From a bacterium (GTDB taxonomy: Bacteria; Pseudomonadota; Alphaproteobacteria; Micavibrionales; UBA2020), in assembly GCA_029945425.1 (NCBI GenBank), contig JAQSDV010000004.1, positions 620,436-684,435 of the forward strand: a stretch of 64,000 nt of DNA, written 5' to 3'. Numbering within the stretch: the stretch's first letter is position 1; every line of letters begins with the position of its first letter. Below are positions 28,902 to 37,855 of the stretch, piece by piece. Both the position numbers and the translations under genes were made by a program. The notes under the pieces are model-generated. The model was not told the origin of the DNA. It did no database searches and saw only the letters and a list, made by a program, of their open reading frames with translations.

Positions 28902-31437
28902 TGATGATCCTGTTCGGCACGACGATGATCTTGCGGGCGGGCTTGCCCTCCATCGCCTTCTGTACGCCAACTTCCCCCAAGGCCGCTTTTTCGGCGTCGG
29001 CCTGTGCCATGTCTTTGGGCAGCGTGACGGTTGCCCGCAGCTTGCCATTGACCTGGATCGCCATGGTGACGGTGTCATTCGCCAGCAGGCTTGCATCGGC
29101 TTGCGGCCATGCCGCGTCGACCAGCAGGGTCTTGTGGCCCATCGCCTGCCACAATTCCTCCGCAATATGCGGGATCATCGGCGACATCAGGCGCAACAGC
29201 ACTTCGCAGCCTTCTTTCAGAACCGCACCGTCATGTTTCGCGGCGGAAAAATCCTCCAGCGCGTTCGACAGTTCGCGCAGGCGCGCGACGGATTTGTTGA
29301 AATGGAATTTTTCCAGATCCTGCGTCATGTCGTGAATGGTCTTGTGGATCTTGCGGCGCATGGGCTCGGTATCGCCGCCTGTACCGTTGAAATCCGCATT
29401 CATGATCAAACGCCACAAGCGGTTCAGGTATTTCCACGCGCCTTCGATGCCGCTTTCCGTCCATTCCAGATCGCGTTCGGGCGGGCTGTCGGACAGGATG
29501 AACAGGCGTGCCGCGTCCGCGCCGTAGGTTTCGAGAATTTCGACGGGGTCGACGGTGTTCTTTTTCGATTTCGACATTTTCTCGATGCGGCCGACGGTAA
29601 CTGCTTCGCCGGTTGCCGCATGCACGAATTTCTCGCCGACTTTTTTCAGGTCAGCGGGATAGAGCCATTTGCCGGCGGTGTCTTTATACGTCTCGTGCGT
29701 CACCATGCCTTGCGTGAACAATGCGGTGAAGGGTTCGTCGAAATTCAGGTAGCCGCATTTTTTCAAGGCGCGGGTGAAGAAACGCGCATAGAGCAAGTGC
29801 ATGACCGCATGTTCGACGCCGCCGATATACTGGTCGACGGGCGCCCAATACGCGACCTTGTCCTTGTCAAACCCGCGTTCCGCGTTCTGCGGGTCGCAAT
29901 AGCGGAACTGGTACCACGAGCTTTCAAAGAACGTGTCGAAAGTATCGGTTTCGCGTTGCGCGGGTTTTGCGCAGGTCGGGCAGTTGACGTTTTTCCACGT
30001 CGGGTGGTTATAGATCGGGTTGCCGGGCTGCGAGAAATGTACGTCGTCAGGCAGCGTGACGGGCAGCTGGTTTTCCGGCACCGGCACGACGCCGCAGGAT
30101 TCGCAATGAATGATCGGAATCGGGCAGCCCCAATAGCGCTGGCGGCTGACGCCCCAGTCGCGCAGGCGGTAGAGGGTCTTCCCCTCGCCCATGCCAGCCT
30201 TTTCAATGCGGCTGATCGCTTCGGCCTTGGCTTCGTCGACGCCCATGCCGTTCAGGAAATCGGAATTGTACAGGCGGCCGGGGCCGGTATAGGCCTCCAT
30301 GCCGACCGCAAAGCTCTTCGGGTCTTCCCCGTCGGGGATCACGACGGGAATGACGTTCAGGTTATATTTACGCGCAAAATCCAGATCGCGCTGGTCATGC
30401 GCGGGGCAGCCAAAGATCGCGCCCGTGCCGTAATCCATCAACACGAAGTTCGCGATGAACACGCGCAAGCTTCCGCCCTTGATAAAGGGATGCTTTACCT
30501 TCAGGCCGGTGTCGAACCCGATTTTCTCCGCCGTCTCGACGGCCGTTTCGGACGTACCGATCGCGCGGCATTGCGTCACGAAATCGGCAACGCCCTGATT
30601 TTTGGCGGAGAGTTCCGCCGAAACGGGATGGTCGGGCGAAATGGCGACAAAGGACGCGCCGAACAGCGTATCGGGGCGCGTGGTGTAAATCTCCAGCGTA
30701 TCGCCCGCAGCCCCCTGCCCGTCATAGTCGAAACGGAATTGCAGGCCTTGGGATTTGCCGATCCAGTTTTCCTGCATGATGCGCACTTTTTCCGGCCAGC
30801 CCTGCAGCTGGGTATGCACACCCTCCAGCAGGTCGTCGGCGAAATCGGTGATCTTCAGGAACCATTGCTTCAGCTTGCGACGTTCCACGATGGCGCCGGA
30901 GCGCCAGCCGCGCCCGTCCACCACCTGTTCGTTCGCCAGAACCGTGTTTTCCACCGGATCCCAGTTCACGAAGGCTTCTTTCTGGTACGCCAGGCCATTC
31001 TTCAGGAAGTCGAGGAAGAATTTCTGCTCGTGTTTATAATAGTCGGCAGCACATGTTGTCAGCTCGCGGCTCCAGTCGATCGCCAAACCCATCATCTTCA
31101 TCTGGTTTTTCATGACCGCGATGTTCTGGTAGGTCCATTTGGCGGGGTGGGTCTGGTTTTCCATGGCCGCGTTTTCGGCGGGCAGGCCGAAGGCGTCCCA
31201 GCCCATGGGGTTCAGGACGTTAAATCCCATCGCTCGCTTGTACCGCGCCACGACGTCCGACAGGGTATAGTTACGGACGTGACCCATATGCAGGCGGCCG
31301 GACGGGTAGGGGAACATGGCAAGGGCATAGAATTTCTTCTTCGACGGGTCTTCCGTGACCTCGAATACCTTTTGGTCCGCCCAGGCGGCCTGCCAGCGGC
31401 TTTCGGTTTCCTTGACGTTATAACGGTGCTCGGTCAT
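28888..31437 (-). CDS. leuS: leucyl-tRNA synthetase
   Basis: LeuS charges tRNA-Leu; one such tRNA gene lies at 55609. The 849-residue enzyme has the HMGH form of the class I HIGH motif (50-53, in [13 protein letters not shown]), the CP1 editing domain ([21 protein letters not shown] with the conserved Asp) and KMSKS at 620-624. Full length. ATG 31437 was chosen because AGAGG precedes it; a second in-frame ATG lies 9 codons upstream. It is the first gene of leuS-lptE-holA. Confidence 0.97.
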   Translation of the reverse strand: MTEHRYNVKETESRWQAAWADQKVFEVTEDPSKKKFYALAMFPYPSGRLHMGHVRNYTLSDVVARYKRAMGFNVLNPMGWDAFGLPAENAAMENQTHPAKWTYQNIAVMKNQMKMMGLAIDWSRELTTCAADYYKHEQKFFLDFLKNGLAYQKEAFVNWDPVENTVLANEQVVDGRGWRSGAIVERRKLKQWFLKITDFADDLLEGVHTQLQGWPEKVRIMQENWIGKSQGLQFRFDYDGQGAAGDTLEIYTTRPDTLFGASFVAISPDHPVSAELSAKNQGVADFVTQCRAIGTSETAVETAEKIGFDTGLKVKHPFIKGGSLRVFIANFVLMDYGTGAIFGCPAHDQRDLDFARKYNLNVIPVVIPDGEDPKSFAVGMEAYTGPGRLYNSDFLNGMGVDEAKAEAISRIEKAGMGEGKTLYRLRDWGVSRQRYWGCPIPIIHCESCGVVPVPENQLPVTLPDDVHFSQPGNPIYNHPTWKNVNCPTCAKPAQRETDTFDTFFESSWYQFRYCDPQNAERGFDKDKVAYWAPVDQYIGGVEHAVMHLLYARFFTRALKKCGYLNFDEPFTALFTQGMVTHETYKDTAGKWLYPADLKKVGEKFVHAATGEAVTVGRIEKMSKSKKNTVDPVEILETYGADAARLFILSDSPPERDLEWTESGIEGAWKYLNRLWRLIMNADFNGTGGDTEPMRRKIHKTIHDMTQDLEKFHFNKSVARLRELSNALEDFSAAKHDGAVLKEGCEVLLRLMSPMIPHIAEELWQAMGHKTLLVDAAWPQADASLLANDTVTMAIQVNGKLRATVTLPKDMAQADAEKAALGEVGVQKAMEGKPARKIIVVPNRIINVVV

Positions 31438-31532
31438 CGCCTCTGCCCCTCTTGAATAAGACATATAATGTAGTACAGCCCCGCACCCGCGTTAAAGCGG
31501 AATTGCGGGGCGGGTATCGCCGCCGATGCGTA

Positions 31533-32078
31533 TTAAAGCTTGCCGCCGGACTGGCTGACGCGCAGTTCGCGGGCGCGGGTCAGGATGGCGTTTTCGATAT
31601 TGGTCGCCATGTCGTCGGTCACGGCTGCGTCTTTCCAGCCGGCCTTGCCTTGCGACTGCTTGAACACCGATACGCGCACGCCATCGGCCCGCAGCTGCTT
31701 GTCCATTATATATACAGACAGTTTAAAGCGCTCGCCAGGGGTGGCCGGGTTCTCGTACCAGTCGGTCAGGATCACGCCGCCAAAGGGGTCGGCCGATGCC
31801 ATGGGCATAAAGGAAACAGTGTCGAGCGACGCGCGCCACAGAAAGCTGTTAACGCCGATGCCCGATCCGCCCGCGTCCTTGTCAGTGTCATCCTCGCCCC
31901 ACAGTTTGTCCCCCAGCGTGCGGCCTTCGCCCCAGATGGTGTCTTTCTTCTGGGTGGAATAGGTGGTTTTGTCGTTGCCTTCGGTCGGGTCGGGATAGCT
32001 CGCCTCTTTTTTGACGTTGCCGCAAGCAGCAAGCGCCAGCGATGCCGCAACCAGAAAAGGAATAACGCGATAGTTCAT
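31533..32078 (-). CDS. DUF3576 lipoprotein
   Basis: This 181-residue lipoprotein has an N-terminal signal with lipobox LAAC (VAASLALAACGN). The mature part matches DUF3576: GVNSFLWRASLDTVSFMPMASADPFGGVILTDWY. That family is often found beside leuS and lptE in alphaproteobacteria and its role is unknown; an envelope function is inferred. GGAG lies 10 bases before the ATG. Confidence 0.85.
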   Translation of the reverse strand: MNYRVIPFLVAASLALAACGNVKKEASYPDPTEGNDKTTYSTQKKDTIWGEGRTLGDKLWGEDDTDKDAGGSGIGVNSFLWRASLDTVSFMPMASADPFGGVILTDWYENPATPGERFKLSVYIMDKQLRADGVRVSVFKQSQGKAGWKDAAVTDDMATNIENAILTRARELRVSQSGGKL

Positions 32079-32491
32079 GTTCGTTCGCTCCGAAAGCATT
32101 CTTAAACCCGATGTCTGATGTAGCATGAATGCATGGATTCTCAAAGCCTGCGGGGATTCGCCTCATCGTTTTCGCCGTTGAATCGCTTCGGATTATGGCT
32201 ACACCATGAATATGTAAAAAATGGTGCTTTTGCCTCCGCCAAACCCCGCCAAACCCCGCGGAATTCCTGCAAAACTTGGCCATTTCCAGACAGCCGGCCT
32301 TCGAACCCCGTTGTGGCACAGACGCAACAGTGTTCCCCCATTGTCTGCAATCGGGCCTTGCGATGGTTGACCTGTGTCGCCCCACGGGGGTATTCCTCAA
32401 TGGTAACGGCGATGCACCGCTTTTGGGGCCGCGTCGCTTGTATCAAGAACGCATCTGGGGATACTCTCTGGGGCAATTTGGAGGAAACACA
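32079..32491. other. intergenic region between DUF3576 and porin
   Basis: This 413-bp region has divergent genes on both sides and no credible reading frame. It includes a tandem 10-bp repeat, GCCAAACCCC, near 32238, and a possible -35 TTGACC near 32363 before the porin. GGAGGAAAC lies just upstream of the porin ATG. I cannot identify an RNA gene in it. Confidence 0.5.
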
Positions 32492-33757
32492 ATGAAAAAG
32501 ATCCTACTCGCAGGTACCGCGATCGTCGGCGCAGCAGTTCTCGCTTCGCCCGCGCAAGCTGACCTGAAAATCGACCTCGGCGGCCACTTCCGTGGTTATG
32601 CCGTGTTCAACGACCAAGATGAAACTGGCGGCGCTGGCACCGAAAACGACCTGCGCAGCTTTGAATTCAAGCGCGACATGGAAGTTCACTTCACCGGCGA
32701 AACCACGACCGACAGCGGCCTGACCGTTGGCGTTCACGCTGAACTGGACCTCGGCAACGAAGGCCAAAGCGAGTCCGGCGTTTCCGTTCTGCCCGCGCAG
32801 CCCGGTAACTTCTCCTTCACCGACAACGATCCTAACCAGCTCGATGAAGCATACATCTACTTCTCCGGCGGCTGGGGCCGCGTGAACTTCGGCTCCGAAG
32901 ACGGCGCTGCATACCTCCTGCAGGTTGCCGCTCCCTCGGCTGACTCGAACGTTGACGGCATGCGCGTTTACGTGCAAGCCCTGAACGCTGACGTCTGGGA
33001 CAACGGCGCTGCTGACAACTCGATCCTCGGCGGCAACGGTCTGGACTTCAACTATCGCCTGGACTACGACAACGCATTCTTCCGCGACACCGACCGCCTG
33101 ACCTACCTGACCCCGAAATGGAACGGCTTCCAAGCCGGCGTTTCGTACGCTCCGGAAGCTGGCCAAGGCGCAGTTGATGACGCGTTCCTGGGTGCAAGCC
33201 TTGAAGACACGACCACCAACTTCGAAGACCTCTGGGAAGTTGCTGCCCGTTGGGACGGCGAATTCGAAGGCTTCGGCATCAGCGCAGGCGTTGGCTATGC
33301 TAACGCTTCCGCAACTGAAGAAGCTGCAGCTGGCGTGAACAGCTTCGCGTCTGACGACTACTCCGCTTGGGATGCTGGCCTGAACGTTTCGTTCAACGAC
33401 TTCTCGGTCGGCGTTGCATACCTGAACGAAGAAACCGGCGTTGATGACAGCGCTGGTCTTGGTAACGACTCGGAAATCGAAACCTGGGTTGTCGGCGCGG
33501 CATGGGATAACGGTCCCTACCACCTCGGCGCGACCTGGTACAACACCGAAATCGGCAACAACGCATTCGGCCTCGGCTTGACCGGCACCGACAACGTTGA
33601 TATCGAACGTTGGACGGTTGGCGGCGGCTACACCTACGGCCCCGGCATGACCTTCCGCGGCTCCGTTGCATTCGGCGATGTCGAAGCAGCTTCGGGCGCA
33701 GCAGCTGATGACACCGACTTCCTGCAAGTCGGCATCGGTACCGATGTGAACTTCTAA
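32492..33757 (+). CDS. outer-membrane porin
   Basis: This is a 421-residue beta-barrel porin. Residues 1-22 are a signal peptide (MKKILLAGTAIVGAAVLASPAQA). The mature protein alternates aromatic and polar residues in many short strands and ends in Phe (TDVNF), the usual C-terminal signature for BAM insertion. Motifs shared with the second porin are FSGGWGRVNFGSEDGAAYLL, YLTPKWNGFQAGVSYAPE and VDDAFLG. GGAGGAAAC precedes the ATG. Codon use is narrower than in its neighbours (mostly CTG, GAA, AAC, GGC), as in highly expressed genes. A strong terminator follows. Confidence 0.93.
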   Translation: MKKILLAGTAIVGAAVLASPAQADLKIDLGGHFRGYAVFNDQDETGGAGTENDLRSFEFKRDMEVHFTGETTTDSGLTVGVHAELDLGNEGQSESGVSVLPAQPGNFSFTDNDPNQLDEAYIYFSGGWGRVNFGSEDGAAYLLQVAAPSADSNVDGMRVYVQALNADVWDNGAADNSILGGNGLDFNYRLDYDNAFFRDTDRLTYLTPKWNGFQAGVSYAPEAGQGAVDDAFLGASLEDTTTNFEDLWEVAARWDGEFEGFGISAGVGYANASATEEAAAGVNSFASDDYSAWDAGLNVSFNDFSVGVAYLNEETGVDDSAGLGNDSEIETWVVGAAWDNGPYHLGATWYNTEIGNNAFGLGLTGTDNVDIERWTVGGGYTYGPGMTFRGSVAFGDVEAASGAAADDTDFLQVGIGTDVNF

Positions 33758-33786
33758 TCATCCCTTACCGGATGATGCGAAAAGGG

Positions 33787-33817
33787 GAGGCGCCGCAAGG
33801 CGCCTCTTCTTTTTTTG
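33787..33817 (+). terminator. rho-independent terminator after porin
   Basis: GAGGCGCC (33787-33794), loop GCAA, GGCGCCTC (33799-33806), then TTCTTTTTTT. Confidence 0.95.
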
Positions 33818-33845
33818 CGCGTGTTGCAGATACAGTCACCTTTGG

Positions 33846-33874
33846 GTGACAAAGTCATGGCCGCGTTTTATAGT
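33846..33874 (+). promoter_or_regulatory. candidate sigma70 promoter for the fusion gene
   Basis: GTGACA (33846-33851, 5 of 6) and TATAGT (33869-33874, 5 of 6) are 17 bases apart. The expected start is near 33881, the ATG of the fusion gene, which lacks a strong ribosome site. A leaderless mRNA is possible. Confidence 0.45.
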
Positions 33875-33880
33875 CAGGGC

Positions 33881-36562
33881 ATGACAAACGACAAGGCAGC
33901 CAGTTCCCGACCGATGAACACCGCCGAAGCGCTGCAGGCGGCGAAGGCCCTGGCGGCCGACGGCAAGGTGGGCGCGGCAGCAAACCTGCTGGACCAGATC
34001 ATCGCGCGCGAACCCGCCTGCGGCCCTGCGCTTTATCAACGCGGCATCATCGCCGCCCGCAACGGCAATCACGACAGGGCCGGGGGGTTCTTTGAACGTG
34101 CGCTTGCCCTTGCGCCCGATGCGCCCGAAATCCTCCTTTCCCTTGCAACCGTGCGTCATGAACAGGGCGACACCGCGGCGGCCGTGCAGTTGTCCGGTCA
34201 GGCGATGCAGGTCACGCAATCCCCGCTCACGCTCTACCGTCTTGGCATCCTGTTGCAGCAGGCGGGGGAATTGGCAGGCGCTCGGGCCGCCTTTGAAAAG
34301 TCATTGTCGCTCGACCCGCAAAATGCACGCGCCTGGTACGGGCTGTCCTTGACGCGCAAATTTGCAAACGGTGATCCGGATATCACGCGCATGCAGGATC
34401 TCGCAACTTCACGCAGCCTGCCGGCGGATGAAAAAATTTTCGCCCATTTCGCGCTCGCCAAGGCGCAGCTGGATTCCGGCGATGCCGATGCCGCCTTCGT
34501 CCATTTCGCGCAAGCCAACGATCTCAAGAAAAACAGCCTGAAACCTTTCGATAGCGCAGGCTTTCACGCCTATATCGACCGCATTATCGCGCTGATGAAC
34601 CGCGACACGATTGCCGCATTGCGCAACCCCGCGCCGCCCGCAAATGACAGCAGCCGGCCGGTTTTCGTCATTGGCATGCCGCGCTCCGGTTCCACGCTCG
34701 TCGACCAGGTGCTCGCCAGCTATCCGGGCATCGCCAGCATCGGTGAATCGCCGCTGTTCGGCACCTGCGTGCCCGCCCTGCCGCAGGTCATGCCGAACGC
34801 CCTCGTCACGGCGGAGCTTGTACAGAACCTGCACGCCCTGCTGCGCGGCATCGGCGACAGGTATATCGCAGGCTCCGATAAGGCGGGGAAGGGCGCGCGG
34901 CATGTCGTTGACAAGATGCTGTTCAATTTCCTGTGGGCGGGCGTCATCCGGCTCGCGCTGCCGCGGGCGAAAATTATCCATTGCGTGCGCGATCCGCGCG
35001 ATATCGCGCTTTCACTCTGGCAACTGCACTTCCCCAAGGGCATGGGCTGGACATATGATTTGCGCGATATCGGTGAATATTATAATGGCTACCGCAAGCT
35101 GATGGATCACTGGCACGACGTCATGCCGGGCGAAATCCACGATATCCGGTATGAAGACATGGTGGCGTCGCCAGAAGCGGAAACCCGCAAGCTGCTGGAA
35201 TTCTGTGGCCTCCCTTGGGATGCGCGCTGCCTCGACTTCCAGAACCGCGAAGGGCTGGTGAAAACCGCCAGCGCCGCGCAGGTGCGCCAGCCTATCTACG
35301 GCACCTCCGTCGCGAAATGGAAAAAACACGAACGGCATCTCGCGCCGCTGCTCGAGGTGCTCGACAAGGCGAAGCTTGGCTGCGCCGCGCTGGTCTTGGG
35401 CGCGTTGTCGCTCTCGTCGCCCGCGCGCGCCGATCTCCATCTTGATCTCAGCGGCTATGCGCGCAGCTATATCACCTATAGCGACAATGATGAAATAACC
35501 TCGGGCGGCGGCCGTGACTTGCGCAATCTTGAACTGCGCCGCGAAATCGAAATGCATTTTTCCGGTGAACGCACGCTCGACAGCGGCCTCACCATCGGCG
35601 TGAAATCAGAATTCAAGCTCGGCAATGAAGGGGCAAGCGGCACTGTGCGCTCCATCACCGGCGGCAACCGCGATCCCGACCAGTTTGATGAAGGCTACAT
35701 CTATTTCTCCGGCGGCTGGGGGCGTTTCCAGCTGGGGGCAAAGGATGGCGCGGCCTATCTGCTCGGCGTGCAGGCGCCTTCTGCCGACCAGTATATCGAC
35801 GGTATGCGGATCTATACGCAGACATGGAAGCTCGATGTCTGGGATGACGGCATGCAGAACAATTCCTTCGTGCCCGTGAACGGTACGATCCGCCTCAACT
35901 ACGACAATTCCAATTTCGGCAATATCGACCGCGCGACCTACCTGACCCCCAAATGGAACGGGCTGCAGCTGGGTGCATCTTACGCGCCTGAAAACAGCAA
36001 GCATGCGGTGGACGATGCTTTCCTTGGCGTCGATCGCGACGATGTCGTGGGGCGTTTTGAAAACGCGATTGATGTCGCGGCGCGCTATGAAGGCAAATGG
36101 GGTGACATGAAAATCACGACCGGCGCGGGCTACAGCACAGCCACGACGCAAATCGACGCTATTCCCGGCAATAACGGGTCTGATTCCCACCGCACCTTCA
36201 CCACCGGCCTCAATCTGGGGTGGCAGGAATGGAGCATCGGCGGCGCGTACAAGCATGCCAGCACGGGCGTGGAAGGGCCGGATAATGCCCAAAAAGTGGT
36301 AGTGGCCGGATTGGCTTGGGATTCCAAGCCCTTACACCTTGGCGTCTCGTGGTATCAGATGGTTTTGGAATCAAACGCCTTTTCCATCGGCCTTGCCGAC
36401 GATATCGAAATCCAGCGCGTAACCGCGGGTGGCTGGTACCAGATGGCGGATGGTTTCAGCCTGCGCGGCACCGTTTCGCGCCTTGATGTCGACAACGGCA
36501 CGAATTCCGCAATTGACCCCACGCAATGGCAGGTCGCCATCGGTACTGAAATTACCTTTTAA
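33881..36562 (+). CDS. TPR-sulfotransferase fused in frame to a porin
   Basis: This 893-residue frame joins two normally separate proteins. Residues about 10-180 are TPR repeats. The sulfotransferase domain follows: the 5'-phosphosulfate loop PVFVIGMPRSGSTLVDQVL (PRSGST at 267-272) and the 3'-phosphate motif IIHCVRDPRDIALSLW. Its normal end (WKKHERHLAPLLEVL) runs straight into KAKLGCAALVLGALSLSSPARA, a good porin signal peptide. A complete porin barrel (to about 893, ending ITF) follows, homologous to the preceding porin (FSGGWGRFQLGAKDGAAYLL, YLTPKWNGLQLGASYAPE). An in-frame GTG at 35357 could start the porin alone (401 residues). A cytoplasmic enzyme and an outer-membrane barrel cannot easily work as one chain, so real fusion, internal start and assembly error are all open. 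ATG 33857 is an alternative start. Confidence 0.85.
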   Translation: MTNDKAASSRPMNTAEALQAAKALAADGKVGAAANLLDQIIAREPACGPALYQRGIIAARNGNHDRAGGFFERALALAPDAPEILLSLATVRHEQGDTAAAVQLSGQAMQVTQSPLTLYRLGILLQQAGELAGARAAFEKSLSLDPQNARAWYGLSLTRKFANGDPDITRMQDLATSRSLPADEKIFAHFALAKAQLDSGDADAAFVHFAQANDLKKNSLKPFDSAGFHAYIDRIIALMNRDTIAALRNPAPPANDSSRPVFVIGMPRSGSTLVDQVLASYPGIASIGESPLFGTCVPALPQVMPNALVTAELVQNLHALLRGIGDRYIAGSDKAGKGARHVVDKMLFNFLWAGVIRLALPRAKIIHCVRDPRDIALSLWQLHFPKGMGWTYDLRDIGEYYNGYRKLMDHWHDVMPGEIHDIRYEDMVASPEAETRKLLEFCGLPWDARCLDFQNREGLVKTASAAQVRQPIYGTSVAKWKKHERHLAPLLEVLDKAKLGCAALVLGALSLSSPARADLHLDLSGYARSYITYSDNDEITSGGGRDLRNLELRREIEMHFSGERTLDSGLTIGVKSEFKLGNEGASGTVRSITGGNRDPDQFDEGYIYFSGGWGRFQLGAKDGAAYLLGVQAPSADQYIDGMRIYTQTWKLDVWDDGMQNNSFVPVNGTIRLNYDNSNFGNIDRATYLTPKWNGLQLGASYAPENSKHAVDDAFLGVDRDDVVGRFENAIDVAARYEGKWGDMKITTGAGYSTATTQIDAIPGNNGSDSHRTFTTGLNLGWQEWSIGGAYKHASTGVEGPDNAQKVVVAGLAWDSKPLHLGVSWYQMVLESNAFSIGLADDIEIQRVTAGGWYQMADGFSLRGTVSRLDVDNGTNSAIDPTQWQVAIGTEITF

Positions 36563-36652
36563 ATTCAGCCGCTTCACGAATGGGCTTGCTTTAATGGGGT
36601 GCGGTGCTTAAATCGTTCCTAGCATTTGTGCAGGGCAACAAGGAGAATTTCC

Positions 36653-37849
36653 ATGACTTCCCAAAACAACGATCCCATCGTCATCGTCGGCATGGCGCGC
36701 ACGCCAATCGGCGCGTTCCAGGGCGAACTTTCCAGCTTTTCCGCCTCCGACCTCGGCAAAATCGCGATCGAAGAAGCGCTGAAACGTTCGACCGTCAGCG
36801 CGAATGACATCGAAGACGTCATCATGGGCTGCGTGCTCGCGGCGGGGCAGGGACAGGCGCCCGCGCGTCAGGCATCGATCAAGGCAGGCATTCCGGATTC
36901 AGTCGGCGCCACCACCGTCAACAAGATGTGCGGCAGCGGCATGAAGGCCGTGATGCTGGCGCATGACAACATCCTTGCAGGCTCGGCATCCGTGATGATC
37001 GCGGGCGGCATGGAAAGCATGACCAACGCACCCTACCTGATGGAAAAAGCCCGCGCTGGTTTCCGCATGGGCCACGCGCAGGTGAAAGACCACATGTTCC
37101 TCGACGGTCTCGAAGACGCGTATGACAAAGGCCAGCTGATGGGCGTGTTCGCGGACGATACCGCGCGCAAATGCCAGCTGACCCGCGAAGACCAGGACAA
37201 ATTCGCGCTCGCATCGCTCGCCCGCGCACAGGAAGCGACGAAATCCGGCGCGTTCACGTCCGAAATTGCGCCCGTGACGATCAAGGCAAAAACCGGCGAC
37301 ACCGTTGTGTCCGAAGACGAAAGCCCCAAAAAAGCGAAGCCCGAAAAAATCCCGACGCTGAAACCCGCCTTCACGCCCGATGGCACGGTTACGGCTGCGA
37401 ACGCATCGTCGATTTCCGACGGCGCCGCGGCACTGGTGCTGATGCGCAAATCAGAAGCGCAAAAGCGCGGCCTGAAAATTCTGGGCGAGATCAAGGCGCA
37501 TGCGACCCACGCGCAAAAACCGTCTGAATTTACCCTCGCACCCATCGGCGCGACCAAGAAAGTGCTGGAAAAAGCGGGCTGGAATGCCAAGGATGTCGAC
37601 CTGTTCGAAATCAACGAGGCCTTTGCGGTTGTGCCGCTGGCCGCGATGAAGGAACTGGGCCTGCCCCATGACAAGGTGAACGTGAACGGCGGCGCATGCT
37701 CCATCGGCCATCCGATCGGCGCGTCGGGCGCGCGCATCATCATCACGCTGTTGTCCGCGATGGAAAAACGCGGGCTGAAACGCGGCGTTGCATCGCTCTG
37801 CATCGGCGGCGGCGAAGGCACCGCGATTGCGCTGGAGAGGGCGGCATAA
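36653..37849 (+). CDS. acetyl-CoA C-acetyltransferase (thiolase)
   Basis: This 398-residue thiolase is of the biosynthetic AtoB/PhaA-like type. Active-site residues are Cys93 in NKMCGSGMKA, His in GGACSIGHPIGASGAR and Cys in SLCIGGGEG. NEAFAVVPLAA is intact. It should condense two acetyl-CoA or degrade acetoacetyl-CoA. GGAGAA precedes the ATG at 36653; an earlier in-frame start lies before the ribosome site. The next gene, a penicillin-binding protein, starts 6 bases after it. Confidence 0.93.
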   Translation: MTSQNNDPIVIVGMARTPIGAFQGELSSFSASDLGKIAIEEALKRSTVSANDIEDVIMGCVLAAGQGQAPARQASIKAGIPDSVGATTVNKMCGSGMKAVMLAHDNILAGSASVMIAGGMESMTNAPYLMEKARAGFRMGHAQVKDHMFLDGLEDAYDKGQLMGVFADDTARKCQLTREDQDKFALASLARAQEATKSGAFTSEIAPVTIKAKTGDTVVSEDESPKKAKPEKIPTLKPAFTPDGTVTAANASSISDGAAALVLMRKSEAQKRGLKILGEIKAHATHAQKPSEFTLAPIGATKKVLEKAGWNAKDVDLFEINEAFAVVPLAAMKELGLPHDKVNVNGGACSIGHPIGASGARIIITLLSAMEKRGLKRGVASLCIGGGEGTAIALERAA

Positions 37850-37855
37850 TCCCTC

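Noticed and set aside
28582..31455. A 957-codon open frame on the plus strand opposite leuS
   Set aside because: It is a shadow of the leuS gene, whose HMGH, editing and KMSKS motifs are intact on the minus strand. The translated product is compositionally odd (His, Arg, Phe, Val rich) and has no ribosome site.
32238..32262. Tandem GCCAAACCCC repeat as a CRISPR-like or satellite array
   Set aside because: Only two copies, 10 bp each and directly adjacent; no spacers and no cas genes in the window.
32079..32491. Search for a small RNA gene (SRP, 6S, tmRNA) in the largest non-origin gap
   Set aside because: No characteristic core sequences or stable long hairpin followed by a T-run could be seen.
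32504..33727. A 407-codon frame opposite the first porin
   Set aside because: Antisense shadow caused by the narrow codon use of the porin gene; no start signal and a Val/Ala/Cys-rich product.
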